A stretch of DNA of 64,000 nucleotides from RUG714 sp964623515 (lineage in GTDB: Bacteria > Bacillota > Clostridia > Oscillospirales > Acutalibacteraceae), in NCBI GenBank assembly GCA_964623515.1, contig CAZURV010000002.1, positions 84,404 to 148,403 on the forward strand. Direction: 5' to 3'. Both the position numbers and the translations under genes were made by a program. Below the pieces are notes generated by a model. That model ran no database searches. It was not told the DNA's origin and worked only from the letters and a program-made list of their open reading frames with translations. Shown piece after piece: positions 43,761 through 52,627 of the stretch. Every line of letters begins with the position of its first letter. Within the stretch, counting starts at the first letter, position 1.

Positions 43761-45182
43761 ATGGCTGATGAAAAGAAGAGTAATATAGATTATCAAATGT
43801 ATCTTAATTATCTTGATTCCATAGAAAAGGAGAAGAAAGATAACAAAAAAAAGATGGGGACAGATTCTTTCGAAGATGAAACGCAACCGGAAAACCAAGC
43901 GCCGTATCAGCGCCGTCAGACAGGGCAGAGACAGCCGGAAGACAGCAACAGGCAAAAAAAAGCACAGCGTTCCGATTATTCCGGAGGAAGTAAAAAACCT
44001 CCGAAAAACAAAGCGGCGCACAAGAAAAAAAGAAGGAAACGGTTGATTATTGCTATAGTAATTATCCTTGCTGTTGTTGCCATTGCTGCCGCAGGGTTGT
44101 ATTTTAGCGGTTATATTGATAAAATGCTCGGCACAATTGGCGGCGTGGGGGAAAAAAGTCTCGGCGTGCTTGAAAATCTTGAAAGCGAAGACAGTGTAAC
44201 GCACGGAGATATTTTCTATGAACCGTCTGCCGCAGAGTCTTATTCCATTGAAACGTGGGTGGACGGCTGGAGCAATCTTGACGGTCAGCCTATGTATAAC
44301 AACAAGATTCTCAACATTTTGCTTCTCGGATGTGATGATCCCGAGGGGGATGAGCTTGAAAGAAGCCGAAGCGACTGTATGGTTATCATCAGTATTGATA
44401 CGATAAACAAAAAAATCAAGATGACTTCCGTATGGCGCGATACATATACAAAAATCGAAATCCCGCAAACAGATTATCAGCAGGGAGGAACAAGCCACGA
44501 AAAGCTGAATGCGTCCTGTTTCTACGGAGGACCGGACCTTACGGAGCAGACAATAGAAGATATGTATAAAATCAGAATAGACGGCTGGGTGCAGACAACG
44601 TTTTCCAATTTCAAAAAACTGATTGACGCAATGGGTGGAATAGAAGTTGAAGTAACGGAAAAAGAAAACGAATATCTTGTTAGAACAGCGCCTGTTTCGT
44701 GGCATGGAACTTCCGGAAAAAGCGTAACGCTTGACGGCGCGTCGGCTTTGGTTTATTCAAGAATCAGGCATCTGGACGGCGATCAGCAGAGAACGGAAAG
44801 GCAGAGAAAAGTTTTATCAGCTATGATTGATAAAGCCGGAAATATGTCATCAACAGAGCTGTTTAAAGCGATAAAAGCATATCTTCCGTATATAAAAACA
44901 AACCTCAGCAATGATGATATTATCGGGTTAGGCGAAAAAGCGTTGTTCGGAGGTTGGAAAGATTTTGAAATTACGCAGATGACTGCGCCGAAAGAAGAGG
45001 ATACCGAATCTTATTGGGGCGGAACGTATAACGGTGCATGGGTATGGCTTGTTGACGTTCCGAAAACAGCACAGGAGGTTCAGGAATTTATTTATGGCGG
45101 AACAGAGGGATACGACAGTTGTAAACTTCAACTTGCCGAAAGCAGAAATTACGTAAGTAATTTTGCTCCCGGTGGTGGATAA
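43761..45182 (+). CDS. LytR-CpsA-Psr family glycopolymer ligase
   Basis: 473 aa. A 95-residue charged cytoplasmic N-terminus is followed by one membrane helix (about 95-117) and an extracellular LCP domain (about 185-400). LCP motifs: NILLLGCDD (about 190-198), RSRSDCMVIISID with pyrophosphate-binding Arg (about 207-219), SVWRDTY (about 228-234), and the Arg cluster in SRIRHLDGDQQRTERQRKVL. These enzymes attach teichoic acids or other polymers to peptidoglycan. It lies 19 bases after gyrA and ends at a strong terminator. Confidence 0.92.
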   Translation: MADEKKSNIDYQMYLNYLDSIEKEKKDNKKKMGTDSFEDETQPENQAPYQRRQTGQRQPEDSNRQKKAQRSDYSGGSKKPPKNKAAHKKKRRKRLIIAIVIILAVVAIAAAGLYFSGYIDKMLGTIGGVGEKSLGVLENLESEDSVTHGDIFYEPSAAESYSIETWVDGWSNLDGQPMYNNKILNILLLGCDDPEGDELERSRSDCMVIISIDTINKKIKMTSVWRDTYTKIEIPQTDYQQGGTSHEKLNASCFYGGPDLTEQTIEDMYKIRIDGWVQTTFSNFKKLIDAMGGIEVEVTEKENEYLVRTAPVSWHGTSGKSVTLDGASALVYSRIRHLDGDQQRTERQRKVLSAMIDKAGNMSSTELFKAIKAYLPYIKTNLSNDDIIGLGEKALFGGWKDFEITQMTAPKEEDTESYWGGTYNGAWVWLVDVPKTAQEVQEFIYGGTEGYDSCKLQLAESRNYVSNFAPGGG

Positions 45183-45210
45183 TGAGAAAGCGTGAAATTT
45201 AATAAAAAAG

Positions 45211-45252
45211 CAAATGGCTGTAAAAAACGAAAGTTTTTTACAGCCATTTGTT
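45211..45252 (+). terminator. Strong terminator after the LCP gene
   Basis: An 18-bp perfect stem (45211-45228 with 45233-45250) closed by a GAAA tetraloop; the stem itself contains a TTTTTT run. It is 30 bases past the stop codon. Confidence 0.8.
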
Positions 45253-45280
45253 ATAAATAATATAAATTTAAGGCAATTTC

Positions 45281-45391
45281 GTTTCCCGCCTCCAAAGCGG
45301 CACTCTGTTTTGGAAAACAGAAGAAAGTCGTATTCCCTCTGATTTTCAGACAGCCAACAGAGGTTCTTTTTCACATGGAATAACGGGCGGG
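45281..45391 (+). repeat. Dispersed intergenic repeat, copy A
   Basis: About 110 bases sharing an ordered set of blocks with copy B: TTTCCCG..TC.AA.GCGGC, GTTTT.GAAAACAG, CT.TG.TTTTCAGAC and GAATAAC...GGGG. It lies between the convergent LCP and sirtuin genes. Read on the minus strand it is an open frame, but no start signals are present. Confidence 0.7.
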
Positions 45392-45395
45392 TTTA

Positions 45396-46112
45396 TTAAA
45401 GATTATTAAAAACTTCTCCCAATGAAGTGTTTATAAGCAAATCGGCGGTGCGGTCGTAAGGCGTAGCGGCCCGATTAATCAAAACAAGTTTATTTCCTCT
45501 GTAATAGTTAACAAGACCGCTTGCCGGATAGACAGTAAGCGATGTGCCTGCAACGATTAGCATGTCTGCGGAACTTATCGCTTCGATACTGTTCCTGAGC
45601 GTGGATTCATCAAGACCTTCTTGATATAAAACCACGTCTGGTTTTATAGTGCCGCCGCATTCGCATTTTGGGATGCCGGAAGATGAAAAAACAGAATTCG
45701 GACCAAAAAATTTCCCGCATTTCATACAGTGATTTTTCATTATGCTTCCATGAAGTTCAAGAACGTTTTGAGAACCGGCCTTCTGATGAAGTCCGTCTAT
45801 ATTTTGTGTAATAACCGCTTTCAGCTTGCCTTTTTTTTCCAGTTCGGCAAGCTTTAGGTGTGTGATATTGGGCTTACAGGAAAGGGAATTCATTTTATCC
45901 TTATAAAATTTATAAAATTCTTCTGTTCTGTTCATAAAAAATGTATGACTTAAGATTTCCTCCGGAGGGTAAGCATATTTTAAATGATACAGTCCGTCTT
46001 TGCTTCGAAAATCCGGTATCCCGCTTTCCGTGGAAACACCTGCACCTCCGAAAAAAACGATAGAATTGCTTTGTTCAATCCAGGTTTTAAATTGTTCTAT
46101 TTCTTTTTTCAT
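45396..46112 (-). CDS. cobB: NAD-dependent protein deacylase (sirtuin)
   Basis: 238 aa. Sir2 fold: FFGGAGVSTESGIPDFRS (about 21-38), TQNIDGLHQKAG with the catalytic His region (about 102-120), a zinc ribbon with CMKCGK and CECGG (about 129-156), and VAGTSLTVYPA (about 191-201). It removes acetyl or related acyl groups from lysine using NAD+. AGAGG precedes the ATG. It is flanked on both sides by copies of the dispersed repeat. Confidence 0.93.
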   Translation of the reverse strand: MKKEIEQFKTWIEQSNSIVFFGGAGVSTESGIPDFRSKDGLYHLKYAYPPEEILSHTFFMNRTEEFYKFYKDKMNSLSCKPNITHLKLAELEKKGKLKAVITQNIDGLHQKAGSQNVLELHGSIMKNHCMKCGKFFGPNSVFSSSGIPKCECGGTIKPDVVLYQEGLDESTLRNSIEAISSADMLIVAGTSLTVYPASGLVNYYRGNKLVLINRAATPYDRTADLLINTSLGEVFNNL

Positions 46113-46149
46113 TGCAAACCTCTATATGATAAGTTTATAACCTGTTCGC

Positions 46150-46172
46150 CGATGTCCCCGCTTCTTAGGCGG
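46150..46172. repeat. GC-rich hairpin resembling the head of the dispersed repeat
   Basis: CCCCGC (46157-46162) and GCGGGG (46171-46176 region) flank TTCTTAGGCG, preceded by GATGT as in copies C and D. The following 140 bases (to about 46310) hold further short palindromes such as GGGAAAATTTCCC but no gene and no clear match to the body of the repeat. Confidence 0.35.
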
Positions 46173-46322
46173 CGGGGTCCATTTCAGAAATTCATTGGGA
46201 GGGAAAATTTCCCGCTGAAACCCGGAGAGCGAACGTTCCCTGCGCAGGTTGCAATCGTTTGCAAGGCCCGTTTCAAGCGAGCTGGATGGAGCACCGCTCC
46301 GATTAAAACTTCAGCAAAGATA

Positions 46323-46433
46323 TTTCCCGTTTCTAATGCGGCGGACTTCGTTTTTGAAAACAGCGGCAGGAAAAAGTTCTTTGTTTTTCAGACGCGAATA
46401 CGATTCTTTCCCGTGTTGAATAACCGGGGGGGG
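46323..46433 (+). repeat. Dispersed intergenic repeat, copy B
   Basis: The best match to copy A, same orientation and same block order: TTTCCCG, TCTAATGCGGC, GTTTTTGAAAACAG, TTTTTCAGACG, TTGAATAACCGG. It occupies the 360-base gap between the sirtuin and mntP genes. Confidence 0.7.
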
Positions 46434-46474
46434 AACTCCTTATGAAGAAACGGCGTGCAGGATATTTTCTATGG

Positions 46475-47047
46475 CTAAATCCAAAAGTGCGAGACAAAAA
46501 TTCTGATGCCTATTAAAATCAATATACAGCCGCCGGCAATTTCCGCGCGTTTTTCATATTTCCTTCCGAAAGTTCTGCCGATAAATATACCAATCGCACA
46601 AATGACAAAAGTTGAAAGCGCAATAATTAAAACGCTGATATAAATATTAATTTTTTCAAGCGAAAAAGTGACGCCTACCGCAAGGGCATCTATACTTGTG
46701 GCAACAGCAAGCAGGAGGAGTTCACGGTAATTTGTTTTGTATTTAACTTCTTCCGTTGTTTCATCAGCCTTTTTTTGGCGGCAGGAATCCCATATCATTT
46801 TGCCGCCGATAACAGCCAGAAGGGAAAAAGCTATAATATAATCAAATTTGCGTATGTAAGCGCTGAAAACAGAACCTAAAAAGTAACCGATAAAAGGCAT
46901 AAGCCCCTGAAAAAGCCCAAAAACACCGGCTATTGTAAAAACATCTTTAGCTTTTATCCTCTGCATGGAAAGGCCTTTGCAAACGCTTACAGCGAATGCG
47001 TCCATAGAAAGTCCGATTCCGATTAAAAAAACTTCAAAATAATTCAT
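46475..47047 (-). CDS. mntP: Manganese efflux pump MntP
   Basis: 190 aa with six membrane helices in two repeated halves. Signature motifs LSMDAFAVSVCKGL (about 14-27) and SIDALAVGVTF (about 117-127) carry the conserved Asp residues. Exports Mn2+; in many bacteria controlled by a Mn riboswitch or MntR, neither visible here because the gene overlaps the upstream flavin-reductase-like gene by 4 bases. Confidence 0.92.
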   Translation of the reverse strand: MNYFEVFLIGIGLSMDAFAVSVCKGLSMQRIKAKDVFTIAGVFGLFQGLMPFIGYFLGSVFSAYIRKFDYIIAFSLLAVIGGKMIWDSCRQKKADETTEEVKYKTNYRELLLLAVATSIDALAVGVTFSLEKINIYISVLIIALSTFVICAIGIFIGRTFGRKYEKRAEIAGGCILILIGIRIFVSHFWI

Positions 47048-47547
47048 TCTTTTTGAAGAACTTTTTCAATCTTTCCGATAAAGATTTTGTGATAATCTTT
47101 TGAAGGATAGCATTTTTCATCTATGGATTCATCGCAGAAATCAGAGGGGTTAATGTTGCTTACCGCCATTTTTTTGCAGATAATCACAGTTTTTGCCTCT
47201 TCAAAATAAACCGTGCCGCTACCGAAAACAGGAGTCAGTCCGCTTTCTTTTATCTTGTCGCAGTCTTTTCCGCTCTTTGAACCGCAAAAAGAAAGCGCTT
47301 CCTTTTGCTCTGTTCCGAAAAAGCATAATGCAAACGTATCGTTTTCCTCAACGAATTTTAAAGTGTAGCGTTGCGGTCTTATGAAGCAAACTGCGACGTC
47401 TTTGAACCAAAGTTCGCCGAGCATACCCCAGCTTGCGGTCATCATATTCGCGGCTTCTTCATTTCCTGCGCTGATGAGCATCCATTCGTCCGCTATCATT
47501 TTAACTGTATTTTCTTTAATATCACGTACATCTATTTCTTTAAACAT
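47044..47547 (-). CDS. Flavin reductase-like FMN-binding protein
   Basis: 167 aa from ATG 47547 (MFKEIDVRDI), chosen because GGAGGA lies 7 bases upstream; the frame open from 47589 has no signal. Split-barrel flavin reductase-like domain with MMTASWGMLGELW (about 34-46) and IRPQRYTLKFVEEND (about 55-69). Binds FMN; substrate unknown. Transcribed with mntP. Confidence 0.82.
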   Translation of the reverse strand: MFKEIDVRDIKENTVKMIADEWMLISAGNEEAANMMTASWGMLGELWFKDVAVCFIRPQRYTLKFVEENDTFALCFFGTEQKEALSFCGSKSGKDCDKIKESGLTPVFGSGTVYFEEAKTVIICKKMAVSNINPSDFCDESIDEKCYPSKDYHKIFIGKIEKVLQKE

Positions 47548-47649
47548 ATGCATTCCTCCCTGCCATATTATAATATGTGTTTTTTTCAATAAAATGATAC
47601 CAATCCGTTTTGAAAGGAAATTCTGATGGTATATAAACTTAGGAAAAGA

Positions 47650-47757
47650 TGTTCATCGCCTCTAAGGCAGAGGCTTCATTCTCAAAATCGCGAAGGGCAG
47701 CAAATCCCCGCTACGCCTCAGAAACACATTATCTTTCGCCTCGCTGAATTAGCGGGC
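47650..47757 (+). repeat. Dispersed intergenic repeat, copy C
   Basis: More divergent from A and B but close to copy D: GATGT, GCCTCTAAGGCAGAGGC head hairpin, AAA.T.GCGAAGGG, CAAAT, CTCAGAAAC and TGAATTAGCGGG. It lies between the divergently oriented end of the lipoprotein unit and the flavin reductase promoter side. Confidence 0.6.
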
Positions 47758-47781
47758 AAGCGTCTTATTAAACGGGGTTGT

Positions 47782-47825
47782 GAAAAAAATTTTCCGTTAA
47801 TACAAATGTATTGACGGAAATTTTT
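47782..47825 (-). terminator. Terminator after the lipoprotein gene
   Basis: A 13-bp stem with one G-T pair (TTTCCGTTAATAC at 47791-47803, complement at 47808-47820), flanked by an A-run on the left and a T-run on the right. On the minus strand it follows the lipoprotein stop by about 20 bases with seven Ts. Confidence 0.75.
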
Positions 47826-47840
47826 AACTTTATTTTAAAC

Positions 47841-48368
47841 TTATTCGCTTACGCTTTCTGTTTCCTCTTCGCCGCCTGAGGCGGGAACGTTCAGCGAAGC
47901 GGCATCATATGCGCATGCTGTCATTGTCTGTGCGTCCGTTGTTTCGGCAAGGATGCTGTATGAATAATTGCCGAGTGTCCAAAGGGCAACTGAATTTGAA
48001 GACAACGTGTATATTCTGATTTGTGAAGAATATCCTTCTAAAAGCAAATCGAGTATATTTGGGTCTCCGCTTTCTTCTATGCCGGAAATATTTTGGTTTT
48101 TAACGTTTGCACATCTAAGCGTGCATTTAACGCTATTATATTCATATTTTACTTCGGCGATTTGAACAGTCTCGTTGTTGTCACCCTTTTCTTCGTATAA
48201 ATAATAGCTTTTGTTTTGTGCGCTTTCCGGTGCATCAAGAGTAATGGCATATTCTTTAAATGCATCCGGTCCGCTTACTTGATTGCCGATTTGGTTGTTT
48301 TTGCCTGAACATCCCGCAAAGGAAAACACAAAAATTAAGGCAAAAAATGTTGCCAAAAGTTTTTTCAT
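47841..48368 (-). CDS. Uncharacterised lipoprotein
   Basis: 175 aa. The start is ATG 48368 with AGGAG 8 bases upstream; the longer frame from 48398 has none. A signal peptide (KKLLATFFALIFVFSFAGC) ends in a lipobox with Cys 20, so the protein should be anchored outside the membrane. The body (about 50-150) is beta-rich, with LDAPESAQNKSYYLYEE; the C-terminus is Glu/Ser-rich. No family recognised. Monocistronic with its own promoter and terminator. Confidence 0.8.
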   Translation of the reverse strand: MKKLLATFFALIFVFSFAGCSGKNNQIGNQVSGPDAFKEYAITLDAPESAQNKSYYLYEEKGDNNETVQIAEVKYEYNSVKCTLRCANVKNQNISGIEESGDPNILDLLLEGYSSQIRIYTLSSNSVALWTLGNYSYSILAETTDAQTMTACAYDAASLNVPASGGEEETESVSE

Positions 48369-48423
48369 CCCGCACACTCCTAAACTTTTATCGGACAACG
48401 AGTATTGTTATCCGCTTTGCCTT

Positions 48424-48452
48424 ATTATATAACATCTCTCTATGTATTTCAA
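48424..48452 (-). promoter_or_regulatory. Promoter of the lipoprotein gene
   Basis: On the minus strand TTGAAA (48447-48452), 17-base spacer, TATAAT (48424-48429). Predicted leader about 50 bases. Confidence 0.7.
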
Positions 48453-48518
48453 CATAAAATTTAATCGGCGTTGTCCAAACGCTATGATGTAGCGAAACAG
48501 TTTTGACTTTTTTATTTA

Positions 48519-49838
48519 TTACTCCTTGTTATCCTCAAAATCAGGAAGGCTAATGCCCTCCATAATTTCAGAAATCATCAGATTTTCAAAATCTTCCGCA
48601 AAGCCGCTAATCCGGCATTCGGTTACCGTTCCGTCTTTCATATTTTTTACACCGACTGTGCCCTTTTCCAGGTCTTCTTCGCCGATTACCGCCGTGAATT
48701 TTGTGTTTGTTTTATTGGCGTATTTCAGCTGTGCTTTTAATGAACGGTCCATTAGATTTACTTCTGCCGAATAGCCGTCCGCCGTTAAATCCGAAGCAAG
48801 GGAAAGCGCGGTTTTCATAGCATTTTCGTCAATATTTGCGAAATAAATATCGGGCGACTCGTCTCTGCCGACATTTATTCCCTGCGCTTCAAGCAGGAGG
48901 AAAAGACGTTCTATCCCCATTGCAAAGCCAAGCGCCGGGGCCGGCTTTCCGCCCAATTCTTCTACCAGACCGTCATATCTTCCGCCGCCTAAAACAGTTC
49001 CCTGGGCACCGATTTCGGAGCTGATAAATTCAAAAACCGTTCTCGTGTAATAGTCGAGACCGCGAACAATACAGGGATTTACGGTATATTCAATGCCTGC
49101 ACAGGCAAGATATTCTTTGACTTTGGAAAAGTGTTCGCTACATTCTTCACAGAGAAAATCGGTTATTTTAGGCGCAGATTCGGCAATTTTTTTACATTCC
49201 GGACTTTTGCAGTCAAAAATTCGCATCGGATTTTTTTCAAGCCGTGTCCTGCACGTTTCGCACAGAGACTCTGTATATTTTGCAAAATATTCTTTAAGCG
49301 CTTTATGGTATTCGGCGCGGCATTTGGAACATCCTATGGAATTGATTTCAAGAGAAATACCGTCTATCCCGAAAAAGTCAAAAATCTGCCGGCCCATTAT
49401 AATCAACTGTGCGTCTGCTGACGGAGAAAGTGAACCGATACATTCACAGCCAAACTGATGAAACTCTCTAAGTCTGCCCGCCTGCGGCTTTTCATACCGA
49501 TAGCATGAGATGAGATAGCAGAGTTTTATGGGAAGAGCGTCGTTAAGCAGACCGTGTTCAATAACGGAACGGATGACGCCCGCTGTGCCTTCCGGACGAA
49601 GCGTTATGTTTCTGCCGCCTTTGTCTTCAAAAGAATACATTTCTTTTTGCACAACATCAGTTGTGCCGCCGACTCCGCGCCGGAAAACCTCCGTATTTTC
49701 AAACACGGGGGTTCTGATTTCTCTATATCCGAAAGATTTTCCTATATTTAGGAGAATGCTTTCAATATTTTGAATTTTTGCCGTGCGGTCAGGAAGAATA
49801 TCCTGCGTGCCCCTCGGCGCTTTAAATACATTTGCCAT
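48519..49838 (-). CDS. hisS: Histidyl-tRNA synthetase
   Basis: 439 aa, a true HisRS with C-terminal anticodon domain. Class II motif 1-2 segments (TLRPEGTAGVIRSVIEHG at about 77-94 and CYRYEKPQAGRLREFHQFG at about 112-130) and the HisA-type motif RGLDYYTRTVFEF (about 258-270). A Cys-rich insertion (CSKCRAEY, CETCRTRLEKNP, CKSPECKK, CEECSEHF, about 178-235) forms a putative zinc-binding module seen in some Clostridia HisRS. It stands apart from the his operon. Confidence 0.96.
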   Translation of the reverse strand: MANVFKAPRGTQDILPDRTAKIQNIESILLNIGKSFGYREIRTPVFENTEVFRRGVGGTTDVVQKEMYSFEDKGGRNITLRPEGTAGVIRSVIEHGLLNDALPIKLCYLISCYRYEKPQAGRLREFHQFGCECIGSLSPSADAQLIIMGRQIFDFFGIDGISLEINSIGCSKCRAEYHKALKEYFAKYTESLCETCRTRLEKNPMRIFDCKSPECKKIAESAPKITDFLCEECSEHFSKVKEYLACAGIEYTVNPCIVRGLDYYTRTVFEFISSEIGAQGTVLGGGRYDGLVEELGGKPAPALGFAMGIERLFLLLEAQGINVGRDESPDIYFANIDENAMKTALSLASDLTADGYSAEVNLMDRSLKAQLKYANKTNTKFTAVIGEEDLEKGTVGVKNMKDGTVTECRISGFAEDFENLMISEIMEGISLPDFEDNKE

Positions 49839-50005
49839 TTTTACAGTCTTTCTGAAATTATCTTATTAAGTGTTAAACCAAATACAAACCGCTTTCCGCC
49901 CTGTCATATTCATCCGTTTCCGCGGAATTACTTGCTACTGATAAAGTCTTGCGGTTCAAATGCGATAACAAACAGGCATAAAAGCATAACGTGAAAATCC
50001 GAGGA

Positions 50006-50407
50006 TTACATTTCCTTAACGATTTCACGCCAGTCAAGATCACCGCGGTTAAGGCTGTGAATAAGCGCTTCTGCAGTTGCTATATTTGTTGCAAAAGGAA
50101 TATTATGGACATCACACAGACGCAACATTTTGGCATCGTTCGGCTCACCTGCTTTAACAGTAAGCGGATCTCTGAAAAAAATAAGTAAATCTATTTCATT
50201 GCAGCTTATTCTTGATGAAATCTGCTGATCCCCTCCCTGCGCTCCAGCCAGATAACGCTGAATGACAAGTCCGGTTGCCTCCGAAATCATTTTTCCCGTT
50301 GTTCCGGTAGCACATAGAGAATGCCTTGACAAGATGCCGCAGTAAGCAATACAAAACTGTGTTAATAATTCTTTTTTTGCGTCGTGTGCGATTAGAGCTA
50401 TATTCAT
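50006..50407 (-). CDS. mgsA: Methylglyoxal synthase
   Basis: 133 aa. Converts dihydroxyacetone phosphate to methylglyoxal and phosphate. MNIALIAHDAKKELL (1-15), phosphate-binding ATGTTGKMI (about 33-41), GAQGGDQQIS (about 55-64) and the catalytic Asp in LLIFFRDPL (about 74-82) are conserved. It bypasses lower glycolysis when phosphate is short. A promoter TTGAAA-17-TATTAT lies upstream near 50460-50490. Confidence 0.94.
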   Translation of the reverse strand: MNIALIAHDAKKELLTQFCIAYCGILSRHSLCATGTTGKMISEATGLVIQRYLAGAQGGDQQISSRISCNEIDLLIFFRDPLTVKAGEPNDAKMLRLCDVHNIPFATNIATAEALIHSLNRGDLDWREIVKEM

Positions 50408-50461
50408 AAATTCATCCTTTTTCCGTTTGTTTTTAAAATTTAAAAGTCTTCGGTATATATA

Positions 50462-50490
50462 ATAACAAAAGATGTGAAAAATTTCAATAG
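50462..50490 (-). promoter_or_regulatory. Promoter of mgsA
   Basis: On the minus strand TTGAAA, a 17-base spacer and TATTAT, about 55 bases before the mgsA ATG and downstream of the PBP2 stop. mgsA is therefore not simply the tail of the mre operon. Confidence 0.5.
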
Positions 50491-50526
50491 AAAATGAGTA
50501 TATCGGGAAATAAGCATTATTCTTTG

Positions 50527-52596
50527 TTATCCCAAAAGCGTATTGGAATTTTCGCCGTCGGCAGAACCATTTTGCTTTCCGTCTATAGATGCGCTGTTTT
50601 TGGTAAAATAGTAATCATAGATTGCTGCCGCGATTTCCGCTGTGCTGGAACCGCTGTCCGCCCGCTCCACAACCTGGGCAATTGCAATCTGCGGATTATC
50701 CGCAGGCGCGTATGTTATGAGAATACCGTTATTATAAGTTGTCTGAACGCCGTTTACGGTTTCTTTTACCTGCGACGTTCCTGTTTTTGCCGCACAGGCA
50801 ACCGGGAGGTCTTTAAATGCATCCCAACAGAATCCGCCGTAACCACCGACTTTGTTCATACCTGCTTTGACAGCGTTCAGCGTGGAATCGGATATTTCAA
50901 ATTGATATGCCGTTTTCGGTTCTGTGTTATCAAGAATAACTTCTTTGTTATCATAGCTTGTTATTTGTTTAATAAAATGAGTTTCGTAACGCGTTCCGCC
51001 GTTTGCGAGTGTTGCGGCGTAGTTTGCGAGCTGCAGAGGAGTGAAAAGATTATCGGACTGTCCGATCGCCGCCTGAATAGTGTCGCCTATGTACCATTCT
51101 CCGCCGCTTGCCTCACGGCTTGCTATTCCGGCAAGGGTACCCGTTGATTCCGGAATTTCCGCGCCTGTTGCTTGACCGAGACCGAACATTGTTGCATATT
51201 TATTCATTTTATCAATTCCGAGTTTGTTTCCTACGTTGTAAAAGAAAACGTTGCAGGATTCGGCAATTGCGTTTGTTACGTTAAGCGCGCCGTGATAAGC
51301 CAGGCATTTATATTTCATGTTTTTAACTTCGTATGTTTTATTGCAGTAAAACGTTGTGTTGGTTGTTATGACGCCTTCCTCAAGCGCCGCTACCGCCATG
51401 CAAGGCTTGAAAGTTGAACCGGGGGCGTATGCGGAAAGAACCGTTCTGTCCCACAGCGGGGAGGTTGTGTCTCTGACCAGCGCGGAATAGTTTTCATAAT
51501 ATGTGTTGTTGTCGTAGGAGGGATATGTGGCGGCGCACAGAACCGCTCCGGAATTTACATCAACACAGACAACGGCTCCGGCAGATTTTGAGCTGACGGA
51601 CGATCTTAAAGCATCAACTTTCTTTTTCAAAGCGTCCTGTGCAACTTTCTGCATCTGTGAATCAATGGTAAGCGTAATGGTATTTCCCTGTTTCGGTTCG
51701 GAAGTAATAACGCTTGAAACTTCGCCCGTAGACGTTGTATAAACGGTTTTTTCTCCGTCCGTTCCCTTGAGATATTTTTCACAGACTTTTTCGATGCCGT
51801 TTTTGCCGATGATATCGGTCAGTTTGTAGTTTTTGTTGTTCTCGTCTTCAAGTTCTTCCGCCGTAATCGGCCCGGTTGTGCCGAGAAGATGCGGACACAG
51901 CGTACCGTCTTTATATTCGCGGATTGTGCTTGCTTCCGCCTCGACGCCCGGAAACGTACTGCCGTTTTCTTTTATGTATGCAGACGTTTGATCGGAAACA
52001 TCATCGGCGAAAACATACGGATTCTCAACACTGAAAGCATTTATGACCATTCCGTAGCGAACGGACGCAATTTTGCGGGCGTCGGAATCGGAATAGTTTT
52101 CAAGCCCGTAAAGCTTTTTCAATGCGTCAAAGCAGTTTTGAGCAGTTGCATAATCGTTTAAGTCTAAGTATTTGGAGGATTTCAGATAAGCAATATCGTC
52201 TTGGCGGTTTTTTGAAAAAGTGATTTTGCCGTTTTTGAATTCAAGCGGCAGTTCATCATTCCATTCTTCTTTGTTTTTTTCAAGCAGATTGACGAGTTTT
52301 ATAATTTCCGTGCTTCTGGCATTATTATCGGAAGAGGATGGAAAAAACGATGCGTCAAACGTGATTCTTGTTACCTGGCGGTTATAGACAAGCGGCGTTC
52401 CCGAAGCGTCGAGAATTTCGCCCCGCGACGCTTCTACGTCAACGCTTTTTACAATTGTTCCCTCGCCTGCGGAACTGTAATAATCGCCTTTTACTATCTG
52501 AAGATAGAATAAACGCGCACAAAGCAGGAGTGCCGCAGCGACAGTAATTATAATCATTATCGAAGACGGTTTGATTTTTTTTCTTGTCTCGTTCAT
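50527..52596 (-). CDS. mrdA: Penicillin-binding protein 2 (elongasome transpeptidase)
   Basis: 689 aa class B PBP. One membrane helix (about 12-32), a non-catalytic pedestal domain (about 55-290) and the transpeptidase domain with SxxK as GSTFKP (near 396), SxN as ESCN (near 447) and KTGTS (near 626). It cross-links lateral-wall peptidoglycan with RodA and MreBCD. AAGGAGG lies 8 bases before the ATG. It is the last gene of the mreB-C-D operon. It has the long lineage-typical insert in the pedestal. Confidence 0.94.
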   Translation of the reverse strand: MNETRKKIKPSSIMIIITVAAALLLCARLFYLQIVKGDYYSSAGEGTIVKSVDVEASRGEILDASGTPLVYNRQVTRITFDASFFPSSSDNNARSTEIIKLVNLLEKNKEEWNDELPLEFKNGKITFSKNRQDDIAYLKSSKYLDLNDYATAQNCFDALKKLYGLENYSDSDARKIASVRYGMVINAFSVENPYVFADDVSDQTSAYIKENGSTFPGVEAEASTIREYKDGTLCPHLLGTTGPITAEELEDENNKNYKLTDIIGKNGIEKVCEKYLKGTDGEKTVYTTSTGEVSSVITSEPKQGNTITLTIDSQMQKVAQDALKKKVDALRSSVSSKSAGAVVCVDVNSGAVLCAATYPSYDNNTYYENYSALVRDTTSPLWDRTVLSAYAPGSTFKPCMAVAALEEGVITTNTTFYCNKTYEVKNMKYKCLAYHGALNVTNAIAESCNVFFYNVGNKLGIDKMNKYATMFGLGQATGAEIPESTGTLAGIASREASGGEWYIGDTIQAAIGQSDNLFTPLQLANYAATLANGGTRYETHFIKQITSYDNKEVILDNTEPKTAYQFEISDSTLNAVKAGMNKVGGYGGFCWDAFKDLPVACAAKTGTSQVKETVNGVQTTYNNGILITYAPADNPQIAIAQVVERADSGSSTAEIAAAIYDYYFTKNSASIDGKQNGSADGENSNTLLG

Positions 52597-52627
52597 TTTT
52601 GCGGCCTCCTTTCGGACGGATTGTGTG

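Noticed and set aside
44928..45374. 148-codon minus-strand frame through repeat copy A and the LCP gene end
   Set aside because: It is composed of antisense LCP sequence and the dispersed repeat; no ribosome binding site.
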